Of a stretch of 51,795 nt of DNA, positions 36,001 through 43,891 are shown one piece after another. Each line of letters opens with the position of its first letter. Position 1 is the first letter of the stretch. The notes beneath the pieces are model-generated. The model was given only the letters and a program-made list of their open reading frames with translations. It did not search any database and was not told the origin of the DNA. Source of the stretch: a virus. The position numbers were made by a program, and so were the translations under genes. The DNA lies in the IMG/VR virus record IMGVR_UViG_3300034071_000552, positions 1 through 51,795 of that record; one strand, given 5' to 3'.

Positions 36001-39000
36001 CGATAAAGTATATAATTTTAATAAAGATGTTTTAGGATTATTTGATGAGGCTAAGAAAAACTCAGAGGCTCATTCAAAAGGCCAAGCATTTTCTCCTAAT
36101 AGACAGGCAGATTTTATTGCTCAATTAGCAGCTAAGAATGGTTTTGATATGGTTGTAGCTAAGTGGGGCAATGGGTACCGTGCTGAGTCTCCTAAGGCTC
36201 TTCCTATTGACGCAGCACTAACCAAGCAGATGCGAACCAATGGAAGCCTATCAACTGCCGCTGTAGATGATAAATTAAACCAAGACATATACAATGCAGC
36301 TGCATCTAAAGCAAATGGGAATAGTGAGAAGTACAGAAGCGCATTTTATGGGATAAAAAATATTACCGCTAAGGACATTATGGAGCATCCTATTTTGTCA
36401 AGAGGTATTCCTAAAAAGTTAGCAGATAAATATAATGGTGGACAGATTAGGTCTAAGCAGAGCTTAAAGGCTGGAGACAAGGTTAAAATAGAAGGGGTAA
36501 GTGTAACGATTCCTAGTGAAGTACAGCAGGATTTATTAAAGCAAGAAAGAACCGCAAAGAGTTACTTTGATGAAAAGGTAAGGTTAATGGAACCTTCTCC
36601 ATTGTCAAAAGAAGAGATTAAGTCTATTTTAAATAGAGATGATATAGCTATACTTACGGGAACAAACCCTGATGGGAATGCTGTTGCCGATAATACTAAT
36701 AATCTATTAAATAAAAAAGCAGAGGATTGGCTTAAAAGAAATGGGTATACATACCATCAGGTTACTGGGAAGTATGGACAGACAGAGTCGTCATTTCTTG
36801 TAGAGGGGATGACAGGTAATGTAGCCTTAGAGTTTGCTAAAATATTCAAGCAAGACAGTGTCCTTCAATCTGAAGGGTTAATATATAGGGAAGGTACTAT
36901 AGAAAAAAGAATCGCTGATGGTGATGCCTTTGGTCTTGATGTAACAGAGCCAGAAGCCGATTATGTAAGCGCAATAAAAACTAATACTGGTGAGGTTGTA
37001 GGTTTCCAATTTGGTCTCGATTTAGGGAATAAGGTGCAATATGAGGTTAAATCTAAGCAGTCTAAAACTGAGGATGCGTTGAAGATTAATAGCATTGAAG
37101 ATACATACGGAAAATATCACGTAGCTCCTGAATCAGGACATACAAAAATAGATGTCACAGGAAGCGAGCCGATAAAAAAAGGAGAAACATTTGGAACGGT
37201 AACCTATTCTAATAAAGAAGAAGGAGATGTTGTAGTGGATTCTTTTTCTATTAATGATATTGATAAATTATCAAAATCGAGTTCAGGATTTATAACAACC
37301 GCAATAAACCTTGGAAGAGGATTTATTTATTCTAAACCATCCCCGAAGGAAATAACTGAACAATTATTCGGTAAGGGGAAAAAATACAAAACCCTTTCCG
37401 ATGAAAACAAAGCAAAAGTAGATAAGGAAAGGGCAAAACAAACCACTAAGTTTAATTTGCCTTGGTCAAATAAAAAAGCAGGAAAAACTCTTTTTAACTA
37501 TGTAGAGAGATACAGAGACAAGAGACCTAGCGAAAATAAAATAGCAGATGAATTATTTAAAAAGGGTATAGTTAAGGGAGTAAAATACAAAGAACTTTCT
37601 GTAGACGACAAAGCAAAGGTAAGAGCCGAAAGGAATGAACAAAGTAAGTCAATAAAGGTTGAACCAAAGCCATCCGATTATTACGATGTAGTTAAAAAGA
37701 AATCAAAGGATATAATAAATTCTTTTAAGGAAGAGGTGAAAAATAATCTTCGTGCGTTATATAATAATGTATCTGAAGATTTTAAAGAAACATCAAGACA
37801 GTGGTATGATGGAGCAAATAGATTAGCACAGGGTATATCAGAATCGTATGGGATATCTCTTGAGCAATCTGCAGGTATACTTGCTGCTTTAAGTCCTAAG
37901 AATAATTGGTTTAATAATATCTCTGCTGCGGAGAGAGTTATACGTGCTTGGGCAGACCATCAGGACACTACTGTCACTAAAGAGATGGTTGCTCGTACTA
38001 TTGCTTACATGGAACGCAATGGGGACGCTCCGTTTGCAAAAGATATCAGAGCTGTATTCTCTGATACTAAAGGCAAGCCAATCTCTGAACTTGTGGAGGA
38101 GTATAAAAAAACTGGTAATGCTAAGGTACTTACTCAGATTGGTATAACAATGAGAATAATTGACCAATCTGAATATAGCCCAGTTGTTTATTCTGTATCA
38201 CCAGAAGGTTTTATTGATGGAAAATATGGTGTAATTGGTTGGTCAGGTGGAGCAGCATTATCAAATGCTGTAAGTATGCTTATTGACCCTAGTATGGAAA
38301 ACATAAGTTCAAGACTTGGTAATGGTAACAAAGTTCGTAACTTTTATGGAAACATTGCTGACCCTCAAAATCCTGATTTCTTAACGGCAGATACACACGC
38401 ATTTGCCGCTGGGCTAATGTTGCCAGCTTCCGCAAACGATGCTCAAGAATTTGGTATTTTTGATGGAGGAATGTCTGTGGAATATGCAATTTTTAAAGAT
38501 GCATACACAGAAATTGCAAAAGAATTTGGTATCTTGCCAAGAGAATTACAATCAATAACATGGGAAGCTGTAAGAGGTAGTATTAATACCGATAACAGGA
38601 CACCATCTATGGTGAATGAAATTAATAGAATATCTGAAGAATTTTTAACTAATGGAAAATCAAATGAAAATAGAACAAATGGAATACTCAAAAAATACCC
38701 AATCAATTTTTCAAGGGGAGAATGGTCTAACAAACGAGGAATTGAGGCTCAAAAAGGAATTTCTGGGACAGATGGAGGCGTTTCACAAAAAGCCGACACA
38801 GGAGGAAGCCCTTCAGTACTTGGAGACTTACGAGGGCAAAACGCCCAAGTGGGTAGCAGAACTGCCACAGTAGGCAGTAATGAAATTAAATCTAAGCAGT
38901 CAAGAACTGAAGATGCTAAGTCTGCATACGAAGCTAAGCTTGAGGAGAACTTAGAACAGCTAAGAGATGCTTATGGTAATGCAAGAAAGGCTGATACTGG

Positions 39001-42000
39001 TGTAAGAAAAATAAAAGAAGATAGCCCTACAAGCGTAGGGAACTTTATAAAAAGATTAATCAACGGAGCAACGCCTGAAGCAGCTGCTGAAGCAAAAGCT
39101 AAGTTGGTAGAGATGCAGCGCAAGTATCGTAAAGAGAAAGCTGAAATGAGAGCAATGTTGCCAAGAGAAAGAGGGGTTAATTTTGTAATCGAAAAGATAA
39201 GCAGAGCAGCAAGGAATGGTGATATAACACAAGATGAAGCAGATTTAGCTATTGACCTTTTAAGAAAGTCACCTAGTTTATTTGGCGACTTAGCTATTAG
39301 TATTACAAGTGGGAATAAAAAAGCTAATGGCGATGGTGTTCAAGGGTGGTATCGTGCCGCAGATGAATTAGTGAAAATATTCAAGAACCCTAAAGACCCG
39401 CTAACGGTTACCCATGAACTACTTCACCACACAGAAAGATTTCTTCCGCAAGAAGTAAGGGATGGCATCATAAAAGAATGGCATGCACAAGTACAAAGAC
39501 AGGCCGCTGATATTGCTAGTAAGCTAAAAACAGAAACAGACACTGACACTAGACAGCAACTAACACAGGCATTGCTTTACTTAGGTCTAGCAGAAGCAAG
39601 ACAGTTAGAGCCAGACTTTTTTAATGCCATGGCTATGGAGAACATCATGAAGAAGTACTTATCAGACCATACAGACAGTAAGGGTAACTTCAATAAAGGT
39701 CTTGGTGATTCTTGGTATCAATTATACAATCCTTCTGAATGGTGGGCGGTTAATGCAAGCAAAATTTTTAGAGACGCAAAAAATAAACCAGAGTTAAAAA
39801 CTTGGGCAGATAAAGCAAAGGCATTTTATAATTATTTAATTGACAGTATAAAGAAAGTATTTAAAGGCAATCCAATAGCTAACGTAGAGAAAGGTCTAAA
39901 AGCAATACTAGAAGGAAATACTCTTGAAAACATGGAAGGCAATATGCTTGCCAACTCAAAACAATCGTTAAACATTAAACAAAAAGAAAGTTTTGAACAG
40001 CGGAATTTCCAAGCTGAAGAAGGACAGCAGATATTTTCTAAACAGTCAAAAATTTCTAGCACAGAAGCTACTAAATTAAATGATGAGATAAACTTAAATA
40101 TTAATAATATTAATAATGGAAAACTGACTAATAAGGAAGCAGTAAAAAATATATTAGATTTAATAACAGGATTATTAAATGATAATAAAATATCTGAGAA
40201 GTCTGCTAATTCATTAAAGAAAAGATTTAAAGATATAAATGCAGCTTATAAAAATTCTGTAGATAGATTATTAGAATATGCTAATAAGATATTTAAAGAT
40301 GGGAAATATGCAGATAAAATATCTGAAATAAAATCTCTTAATAGAGCATTTAAGAAGGCTGCAAAAAATGATAAGATTCCTGTTAAGACTAGACAATTAG
40401 CTAGTTTATTTGCTAAGATAAATCCAGAAAGCATATCTGATATTAATGCTCATTTAGATATGGCAAAAAATATTGAAAAGGCAATTAAACAAAGCAAAAG
40501 AGAAAATGCAGAAGTAAAACTTAGGACACCTATAAAATTAGATAATGCATTCAAGTATGTTGAAGCAGCTACTAAAGAAGCTAAAGATTATGAAGCAAAA
40601 AATCCTCCTTTAATAAAAGTTGTAAATTCATTTAATGATGAAGAAAAAGCATTACAATATATTTCTGATAAATACAAAGAGTTTCAAGATGCTATAAAAA
40701 ATATTATTTCAAATGTAGTATTAACAGATGCAGAGATGGCTCAATTGAAAAACTTCTTGAAGTTATCTATTGATGATTTTGAGACTATGGAGGAGAAGAC
40801 ATCGGCAGTAGAAGCACTTGAGCACTTTGCGACCAATGAGGATATGGGTAAGATACCATTCCTTTTAAACAACCAGCAGGTAAATGCAAATATCAAAAAA
40901 GGGGTAGAAGTAATATTGCCTAAACTTAAATCAGTTAGTTTAATGTGGTTTAGTGAACAGAAAGCTAAGATAAGAGGTTGGGTTTATAATAAATTCCTGT
41001 ATGGTAATACTATTGATTATAATAAGGAACTAGCATACTTCATGAATCAATCGATTAGAAGAATAGATAATCTAATTGGTAATTTAAAAACCTATGAGGT
41101 ATTTGACAATACATTTAAGGCAATGGCCAGTGGGTATTCTAAATACATATTTAAAATAAAGTCAATGGATGCTGATGTTATCTTCCAAAAAGTATTATCA
41201 TCATTTAATGGAGATATGGAACAAGCGGTGAAGCATTGCTATAAGATGACAATGTACAAGCTACAACTAGAGTATGAATCTAACATTGGCAACATAGAAG
41301 TAATACCTGCAATAAAACATCTTAATGAAACATTGAAATCTGGTAATTTAACTAAAAAAGATAAGGCTGAATTAAGAAAATTAATTGATGAATTTTCTAC
41401 AATAGATGCGACTACTGGGGAGCAGAATATAGATACAACTAAAATATGGGATAGTTTTAATGAAGTTGAACAACAAGCAGCTGTATCACTTGCTGAACAC
41501 TATGCAAAGCTAACACCATACGCTCAACATGTTGCGGTATCTCTTAGGAATGTTCCATTTAACCCAAGAGCAAATTACATGATGTTAAATGTTGTAAGTA
41601 CTAGTCAATCTTTATCTGCTTTACCTCCAAGCGCTTCACAGGTTCTAACAGGTAGGGGGTCTACTGAAGCACAGACTATTAACCCAAGAGACGGAAACCC
41701 TCATCCAATTTCTCTCGACCCGTATAATACATTCAATACTGCAAATAGAGATATTATGATGGACTATTGTTTATTGAATCCAATTAAAACTGTTGAGGCT
41801 ATATTTGAGAAGTTAGTAGAAGATACAGCTGGGGATAAGCAAGCTAATGATGCTGCTAAATCACTACAGCTTATTTTTAAAGAAATAACACAGTCTGTTA
41901 TAAACAGAAGCATTGTAAATTCAGATAAAATAACAGATGGTATCATTAGTTATATAAAGAAAGTTGGTGCTAGGTATATGCTTTCTAGACCAACAAAAGC

Positions 42001-43708
42001 CACAGGGGAGTTTGGTGGTAACTTATCGTATGCTATTACTAGGTATGGCGAAAATCTAATTGAAGGAATGAAAAATAATTCCCTTCAGAGAAACTTTAAG
42101 TTGACAACAGTGATGGAAGTATTAAACAGTTATAGTCTTGATAGATTGTATCCACATAAAGGTGAGTCTGGAGCATTCTTAGACCCAAATAGCTTTGATA
42201 TAGATGTAAGAGATAAGAAACACTTCATTGATGGATTTAGTAATGCTACGCAAATAGCATATTATAATTCTTTATTGAAGGCGCAAAAAGGCGGAGAGTC
42301 TATTTCTGATGCATTGATGTCAGTCCCAGATTTATCTATTGGTAGATTTGCTTGGGAAGGAACATTTAGATTAACATTTAAGAAAGAGACTGGATTGGAT
42401 ATCGATATGGATAAAATAGCAGCAAAAGATTATGATTATTTAGAGAAATATAAAGATGAATTAGAGAAAGCTACAACAGAAGCCGACAGAGTTGTTGCAG
42501 AGATTGCTAATACAAGAAACCCATTTGTAGGTATTGCTAAAGAGGGCGCTTGGAGAGGAAAGATGTCAGAAATATTAATAATTAATAACTATATGACATC
42601 ATTTACAAAAACAGAAAATCAAAATGGTATTGATGCGGCTTATGCAGTAGCCTATGGTGGTAAAATAAGTAGAATTGATGGCATTAGAACAATAGCAGCA
42701 ATACTAGTTCGTAGTGGGGTGTATAATGTTGTAAAATATAAAGCTCAGTTAGCTTTATTAGCTATAGGATATGGACTTCTTAATGCCATAAAAGGTGGTG
42801 ATGATTCAGAAGAAAAACGTAGAAGAAGAGCTAGAGGTATATTAAAATACAATACAGTTGAGAATCCTGAAATTCAAGGAAGCATTACAGGCATAAAGGA
42901 TGCTGTAACTATGGGCAATGCTATACAAACATACGATAGCGCATGGTTAAAAAAGGCAAATCAATATGTAGCTCCAGAAGAATCAGCTTCACATTCATTT
43001 ATGAAAGGCATGGCTCAGGCAGGTGCAGGTATTATATTAGGAAGAAGTTCTGGAGGATTTTATAATAGCTTAGTTACTGCTCCACTTGTTGAATACGCTA
43101 ATGAAAAGTATATACATCCAGCAATATCATCTGACCCTTACAATAAGTATAGAGACGGTATAATGTACTCAAAAGTATATGACCCTAATAGACAAGACCC
43201 AGAACTTAATTTTATAGTAGATAACTCTGGAGCATTTCAGCCATTCATGAGAGCCTCAATATCAGCAGTAAGAACTTTTTATGATAGGTATGGTAGTGAG
43301 CTTGCTAAGGTTGAGAAGAAAATAGAAGACCACGAAAGAGGCGTATCTATGACAAGAGAGGATGCTACAAAGGATAAGTACTATGAATTAGTTAAAAGAA
43401 GAGATGCCTTGAAAGAAAAAGAAAAATCAATGAAAAGCATGACTTTGAAAAATATAATTGTCGGTGTAGGTACATCAACTGGAATATTGCCAGCAGGGAA
43501 AGATATTGATTTTGTTGGAGATAAGATTCTTAAAGATGAATCAGTGCCGAAAGATTGGAATGAAATAGTAGAGAAGTTTAAGGATTCACGAAACTATGAT
43601 GAGGGGACAATGAATCGTAGAAATAGAAACTACAAAGACATGGTTCTCCCAGAAGTATATCAACAACATGTATCACAAGGATATCCAATACCAGCGAAGA
43701 AGCCTTAG
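30032..43708 (+). CDS. Giant multidomain polyvalent protein (virion cargo candidate)
   Basis: A single 4558-codon frame, about a quarter of the window. In order: 30-residue repeats (254-330), a Pro-rich linker (near 432), two similar blocks with AGKASGTIPKWVSEKDA / SGRLSGVIPKGLSNKDA, a Gly/Ala-rich hydrophobic stretch (near 980-1035), a zincin (HEAAH 1772-1776; candidate third ligand Glu1823 or 1824), a possible ADP-ribosyltransferase-like domain (LFFHYGD near 1937), a DUF3293-like domain (2150-2335; AILTGTNPDGN), a helix-hairpin-helix-like phage domain (about 2560-2850; WYDGANRLAQGISES, LSPKNNW, NFYGNIAD), a second zincin (HELLHH 3128-3133; NPSEWWA Glu3236), a long helical region, and a C-terminal hydrophobic segment near 4235. 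SKQS occurs at domain borders (1910, 2141, 2341, 2954, 3309, 3336). Iyer, Burroughs and Aravind named this class 'polyvalent proteins'. No RNA polymerase or lytic transglycosylase motif was recognised. Ejection with DNA is inferred. Confidence 0.85.
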   Translation: MELQDGEDFPKGNTKHNESDVLLYNKLTSELPDLKIAPVKNADEIDDNNFNFLQYKKAKSNFADMPDVALPTDITPEHMAAVAKASSNSYFNSLLDNAKDDKDVKKRGFKKLTYTDVINPDDESYLEQKNADIISEKATKLGKSVGIDYMEAIPTAGTQQKNPLAYTNYGQLNQINERLTEKANNKNLAIVNSKIKKINASLPKEERMQELTSFKEYESQEPIIKEKAKRADLLNTKKSNDIFLKGVNEAAKKSGIRQFVDIADYNKNYEPETLKNINKEAKKNGTREYTSIEDYNKNFEKETLKSINDKAKKNGTREYTSLEEYNKSVSVKIVPKKIVYSREEQKKQIVKAGKASGTIPKWVSEKDAVKMLSKYEGNFTSTQVGAIAETARTFNENITKKEAARKLTKPVPSLSETLQFGFASVNPINIKAPIPPPPDQRIAPKRVYSEEDVNMAFLESGRLSGVIPKGLSNKDALKLIAEKRLQLDPKTKDIISEAVVTSKEKRKEIATASHEEILNNAAFRTQELLSADTPTQNLYKQSREGKVADIINRIQSGLQGEVGNETVSEAEWKYLKEVAPKAAESLWKEINPNNSNKLSDVIAVYKDKEKAYKVTSANSRAKSIFAALPQDWLDENGQISEASLLEKHKEFNDNYAQSLIALEGKYPMQYAEIKTADGMQNRPIGRGYVYAAEKRELENRRAEVNNIIAEANGVMIVRQVDKKTGKQLSALLSPDAIGEKIFKVQSPDIYKVYVKGGKTDRGTKEEIKRLGINALYASNDKNAIELAYVDERKLNETSLDLEKETYNRMGAEIYKQSGWGKYIGTLMRDVDELDKIAEQLPYQNRKMWFGKLRAIEENKTFGTNIPVGGAINSALYGFGKTAASTVNTLSGAVGFRTDSDIANDALAGQDNKYSVVGETKEAQKIKAQLEYKLSNKEQLTYSELQNLENAKNLLGTKTFTSKFIDKGFELVGQVTFQAVVARGLGGLSAGALGEIGLLSEAGLISEEAAIVAGSGEFGTAMSGATTIGEIGVSKTTLDTLANAYVAYASSLDQAKQEAVLLMPDSKVKQEIYANVVGLLNAATAHIFPEQKLFDPFKKEMSATITNIVNDLSASKLSKEALSGYVKKALLASKSFGIAVIKNNQKESAEEVAGQIGTSIALAILAPNKFNNKEEFDKILDTYVQTTVDGTLLSLFAGGKEYFSNVVGIPLLSKVGTDENVYNKVIQGINSQVSNKEISEAEGEEKKYIANTIRYIYKKSIPKVAELSPNLKERDIQKYAIVLANEYVVRKKIDTESDPVIKAKLEAQVKDSEAKREAIIDEKLTTVNNYELVTIEEANKIAKAEADNGQIVITNADGTVTTTPTKTIDGVGTYEFDNKLYVQDKDGNITYENGVMAPIAEQEKVKKEGLFTPQTATTKIADINKELATLTIGANETKEEIDAKNARKVELQSELKTLEAEVITDAIAKKAAKNGTTVEFETKKADIEKRRKEELSTSDYKKQVGLNFSNGKYQISTFDGEEDSFSQDVELTKEEKNELSKIDADSKADGDSPSIAARKAELSEKIINRLGIYGVTATSPNIINAKYDKELATLETSVNPAAISALKEVEVLRTEEQKELDTKIENAEQYRVDGKVDRTKLTSDADRKAFDEVYAKYDKLIAPLLEKAKPKIKTKLEALPTGTRASDGEAARKVHAPLFSAAKRALKVLNQLFPSVDIHFHDNNEDFQEVLNVTAGGKPARTTQGNFTYSKDGKTIRIDINLASGATTETVVHEAAHAILFKAFGDTPRLFKYFKNQVARNIGFTKSAKLKKFIRNYEDIEKPEEYLVQLGAILKDGENIEPTVFRRIAEAINKIVFKYTGGKFKPFEDVKKSNDKVRYFASLVNAIKTGDLGSIDINSQSQFRRNQTGGSKQSRGGITATDMKSMTVADNGDLLFFHYGDIKGSKIDARKGTPKAYTTDKRVYTANYYYTNESDREGMVGGKVNVVRVPADKVYNFNKDVLGLFDEAKKNSEAHSKGQAFSPNRQADFIAQLAAKNGFDMVVAKWGNGYRAESPKALPIDAALTKQMRTNGSLSTAAVDDKLNQDIYNAAASKANGNSEKYRSAFYGIKNITAKDIMEHPILSRGIPKKLADKYNGGQIRSKQSLKAGDKVKIEGVSVTIPSEVQQDLLKQERTAKSYFDEKVRLMEPSPLSKEEIKSILNRDDIAILTGTNPDGNAVADNTNNLLNKKAEDWLKRNGYTYHQVTGKYGQTESSFLVEGMTGNVALEFAKIFKQDSVLQSEGLIYREGTIEKRIADGDAFGLDVTEPEADYVSAIKTNTGEVVGFQFGLDLGNKVQYEVKSKQSKTEDALKINSIEDTYGKYHVAPESGHTKIDVTGSEPIKKGETFGTVTYSNKEEGDVVVDSFSINDIDKLSKSSSGFITTAINLGRGFIYSKPSPKEITEQLFGKGKKYKTLSDENKAKVDKERAKQTTKFNLPWSNKKAGKTLFNYVERYRDKRPSENKIADELFKKGIVKGVKYKELSVDDKAKVRAERNEQSKSIKVEPKPSDYYDVVKKKSKDIINSFKEEVKNNLRALYNNVSEDFKETSRQWYDGANRLAQGISESYGISLEQSAGILAALSPKNNWFNNISAAERVIRAWADHQDTTVTKEMVARTIAYMERNGDAPFAKDIRAVFSDTKGKPISELVEEYKKTGNAKVLTQIGITMRIIDQSEYSPVVYSVSPEGFIDGKYGVIGWSGGAALSNAVSMLIDPSMENISSRLGNGNKVRNFYGNIADPQNPDFLTADTHAFAAGLMLPASANDAQEFGIFDGGMSVEYAIFKDAYTEIAKEFGILPRELQSITWEAVRGSINTDNRTPSMVNEINRISEEFLTNGKSNENRTNGILKKYPINFSRGEWSNKRGIEAQKGISGTDGGVSQKADTGGSPSVLGDLRGQNAQVGSRTATVGSNEIKSKQSRTEDAKSAYEAKLEENLEQLRDAYGNARKADTGVRKIKEDSPTSVGNFIKRLINGATPEAAAEAKAKLVEMQRKYRKEKAEMRAMLPRERGVNFVIEKISRAARNGDITQDEADLAIDLLRKSPSLFGDLAISITSGNKKANGDGVQGWYRAADELVKIFKNPKDPLTVTHELLHHTERFLPQEVRDGIIKEWHAQVQRQAADIASKLKTETDTDTRQQLTQALLYLGLAEARQLEPDFFNAMAMENIMKKYLSDHTDSKGNFNKGLGDSWYQLYNPSEWWAVNASKIFRDAKNKPELKTWADKAKAFYNYLIDSIKKVFKGNPIANVEKGLKAILEGNTLENMEGNMLANSKQSLNIKQKESFEQRNFQAEEGQQIFSKQSKISSTEATKLNDEINLNINNINNGKLTNKEAVKNILDLITGLLNDNKISEKSANSLKKRFKDINAAYKNSVDRLLEYANKIFKDGKYADKISEIKSLNRAFKKAAKNDKIPVKTRQLASLFAKINPESISDINAHLDMAKNIEKAIKQSKRENAEVKLRTPIKLDNAFKYVEAATKEAKDYEAKNPPLIKVVNSFNDEEKALQYISDKYKEFQDAIKNIISNVVLTDAEMAQLKNFLKLSIDDFETMEEKTSAVEALEHFATNEDMGKIPFLLNNQQVNANIKKGVEVILPKLKSVSLMWFSEQKAKIRGWVYNKFLYGNTIDYNKELAYFMNQSIRRIDNLIGNLKTYEVFDNTFKAMASGYSKYIFKIKSMDADVIFQKVLSSFNGDMEQAVKHCYKMTMYKLQLEYESNIGNIEVIPAIKHLNETLKSGNLTKKDKAELRKLIDEFSTIDATTGEQNIDTTKIWDSFNEVEQQAAVSLAEHYAKLTPYAQHVAVSLRNVPFNPRANYMMLNVVSTSQSLSALPPSASQVLTGRGSTEAQTINPRDGNPHPISLDPYNTFNTANRDIMMDYCLLNPIKTVEAIFEKLVEDTAGDKQANDAAKSLQLIFKEITQSVINRSIVNSDKITDGIISYIKKVGARYMLSRPTKATGEFGGNLSYAITRYGENLIEGMKNNSLQRNFKLTTVMEVLNSYSLDRLYPHKGESGAFLDPNSFDIDVRDKKHFIDGFSNATQIAYYNSLLKAQKGGESISDALMSVPDLSIGRFAWEGTFRLTFKKETGLDIDMDKIAAKDYDYLEKYKDELEKATTEADRVVAEIANTRNPFVGIAKEGAWRGKMSEILIINNYMTSFTKTENQNGIDAAYAVAYGGKISRIDGIRTIAAILVRSGVYNVVKYKAQLALLAIGYGLLNAIKGGDDSEEKRRRRARGILKYNTVENPEIQGSITGIKDAVTMGNAIQTYDSAWLKKANQYVAPEESASHSFMKGMAQAGAGIILGRSSGGFYNSLVTAPLVEYANEKYIHPAISSDPYNKYRDGIMYSKVYDPNRQDPELNFIVDNSGAFQPFMRASISAVRTFYDRYGSELAKVEKKIEDHERGVSMTREDATKDKYYELVKRRDALKEKEKSMKSMTLKNIIVGVGTSTGILPAGKDIDFVGDKILKDESVPKDWNEIVEKFKDSRNYDEGTMNRRNRNYKDMVLPEVYQQHVSQGYPIPAKKP
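30791..31018 (+). repeat. Three 30-codon tandem repeats in the giant protein N-terminus
   Basis: Units begin at 30791, 30881 and 30971, exactly 90 nt apart. Each has the form [SN]G.R[QE][FY]..I.DYNK..E.ETLK.IN..AKK. The second and third share the identical GGCACTCGTGAATATAC. The third copy is incomplete and merges into unique sequence. Confidence 0.88.
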
Positions 43709-43726
43709 GGTTTCTTTGCTTGGTAT
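43688..43726. terminator. Inverted repeat at convergent gene ends, candidate bidirectional terminator
   Basis: Arms 43688-43704 and 43709-43726 pair over 17 positions with two G-T wobbles and one bulged T (43721), enclosing the loop TTAG (43705-43708), which is the overlap of the two opposing stop codons. Either strand can fold it. No long T-run follows on the plus side, so it may act with Rho or by RNA stability, not as a classic terminator. Confidence 0.75.
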
Positions 43727-43890
43727 CTTTCTGATAGTGTGGTTAGTTTCTTTTGCAGGATAGATATTGACTTCAACAATGACTTGTCATCCATGTCTGC
43801 TAATGACTCGTATATACAGTCAGTGCTTGCATTAATCTCTGCCATCTCTGCGTTTACCCAGTTGATAAATTTGTCCATGTGTTTATTCAT
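43705..43890 (-). CDS. Small helical protein, convergent with the giant gene
   Basis: A 61-residue protein (MNKHMDKFINWVNAEMAEIN...) that is acidic and helical, with a basic end. Its stop overlaps the giant gene's stop by 3 nt, and both proteins end in AKKP because the ends lie in one inverted repeat. TAATTTTG at 43895-43902 sits 4 nt before the ATG on this strand, the same spacing as other promoters here. No family recognised; the coding call rests on position, promoter and composition. Confidence 0.6.
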   Translation of the reverse strand: MNKHMDKFINWVNAEMAEINASTDCIYESLADMDDKSLLKSISILQKKLTTLSERYQAKKP

Positions 43891-43891
43891 A

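Noticed and set aside
38652-38873. 73-codon plus-strand frame within the giant gene
   Set aside because: A different frame inside a long clearly coding region; no promoter box or independent start context seen.
30032-43708. Virion RNA polymerase in the giant protein
   Set aside because: I looked for an Asp-rich double-psi barrel motif of the DxDGD type, as in crAss-like giant cargo proteins, and found none.
30032-43708. Lytic transglycosylase domain in the giant protein
   Set aside because: No convincing Glu-Ser...Gly-x-x-Gln-type catalytic pattern was found.
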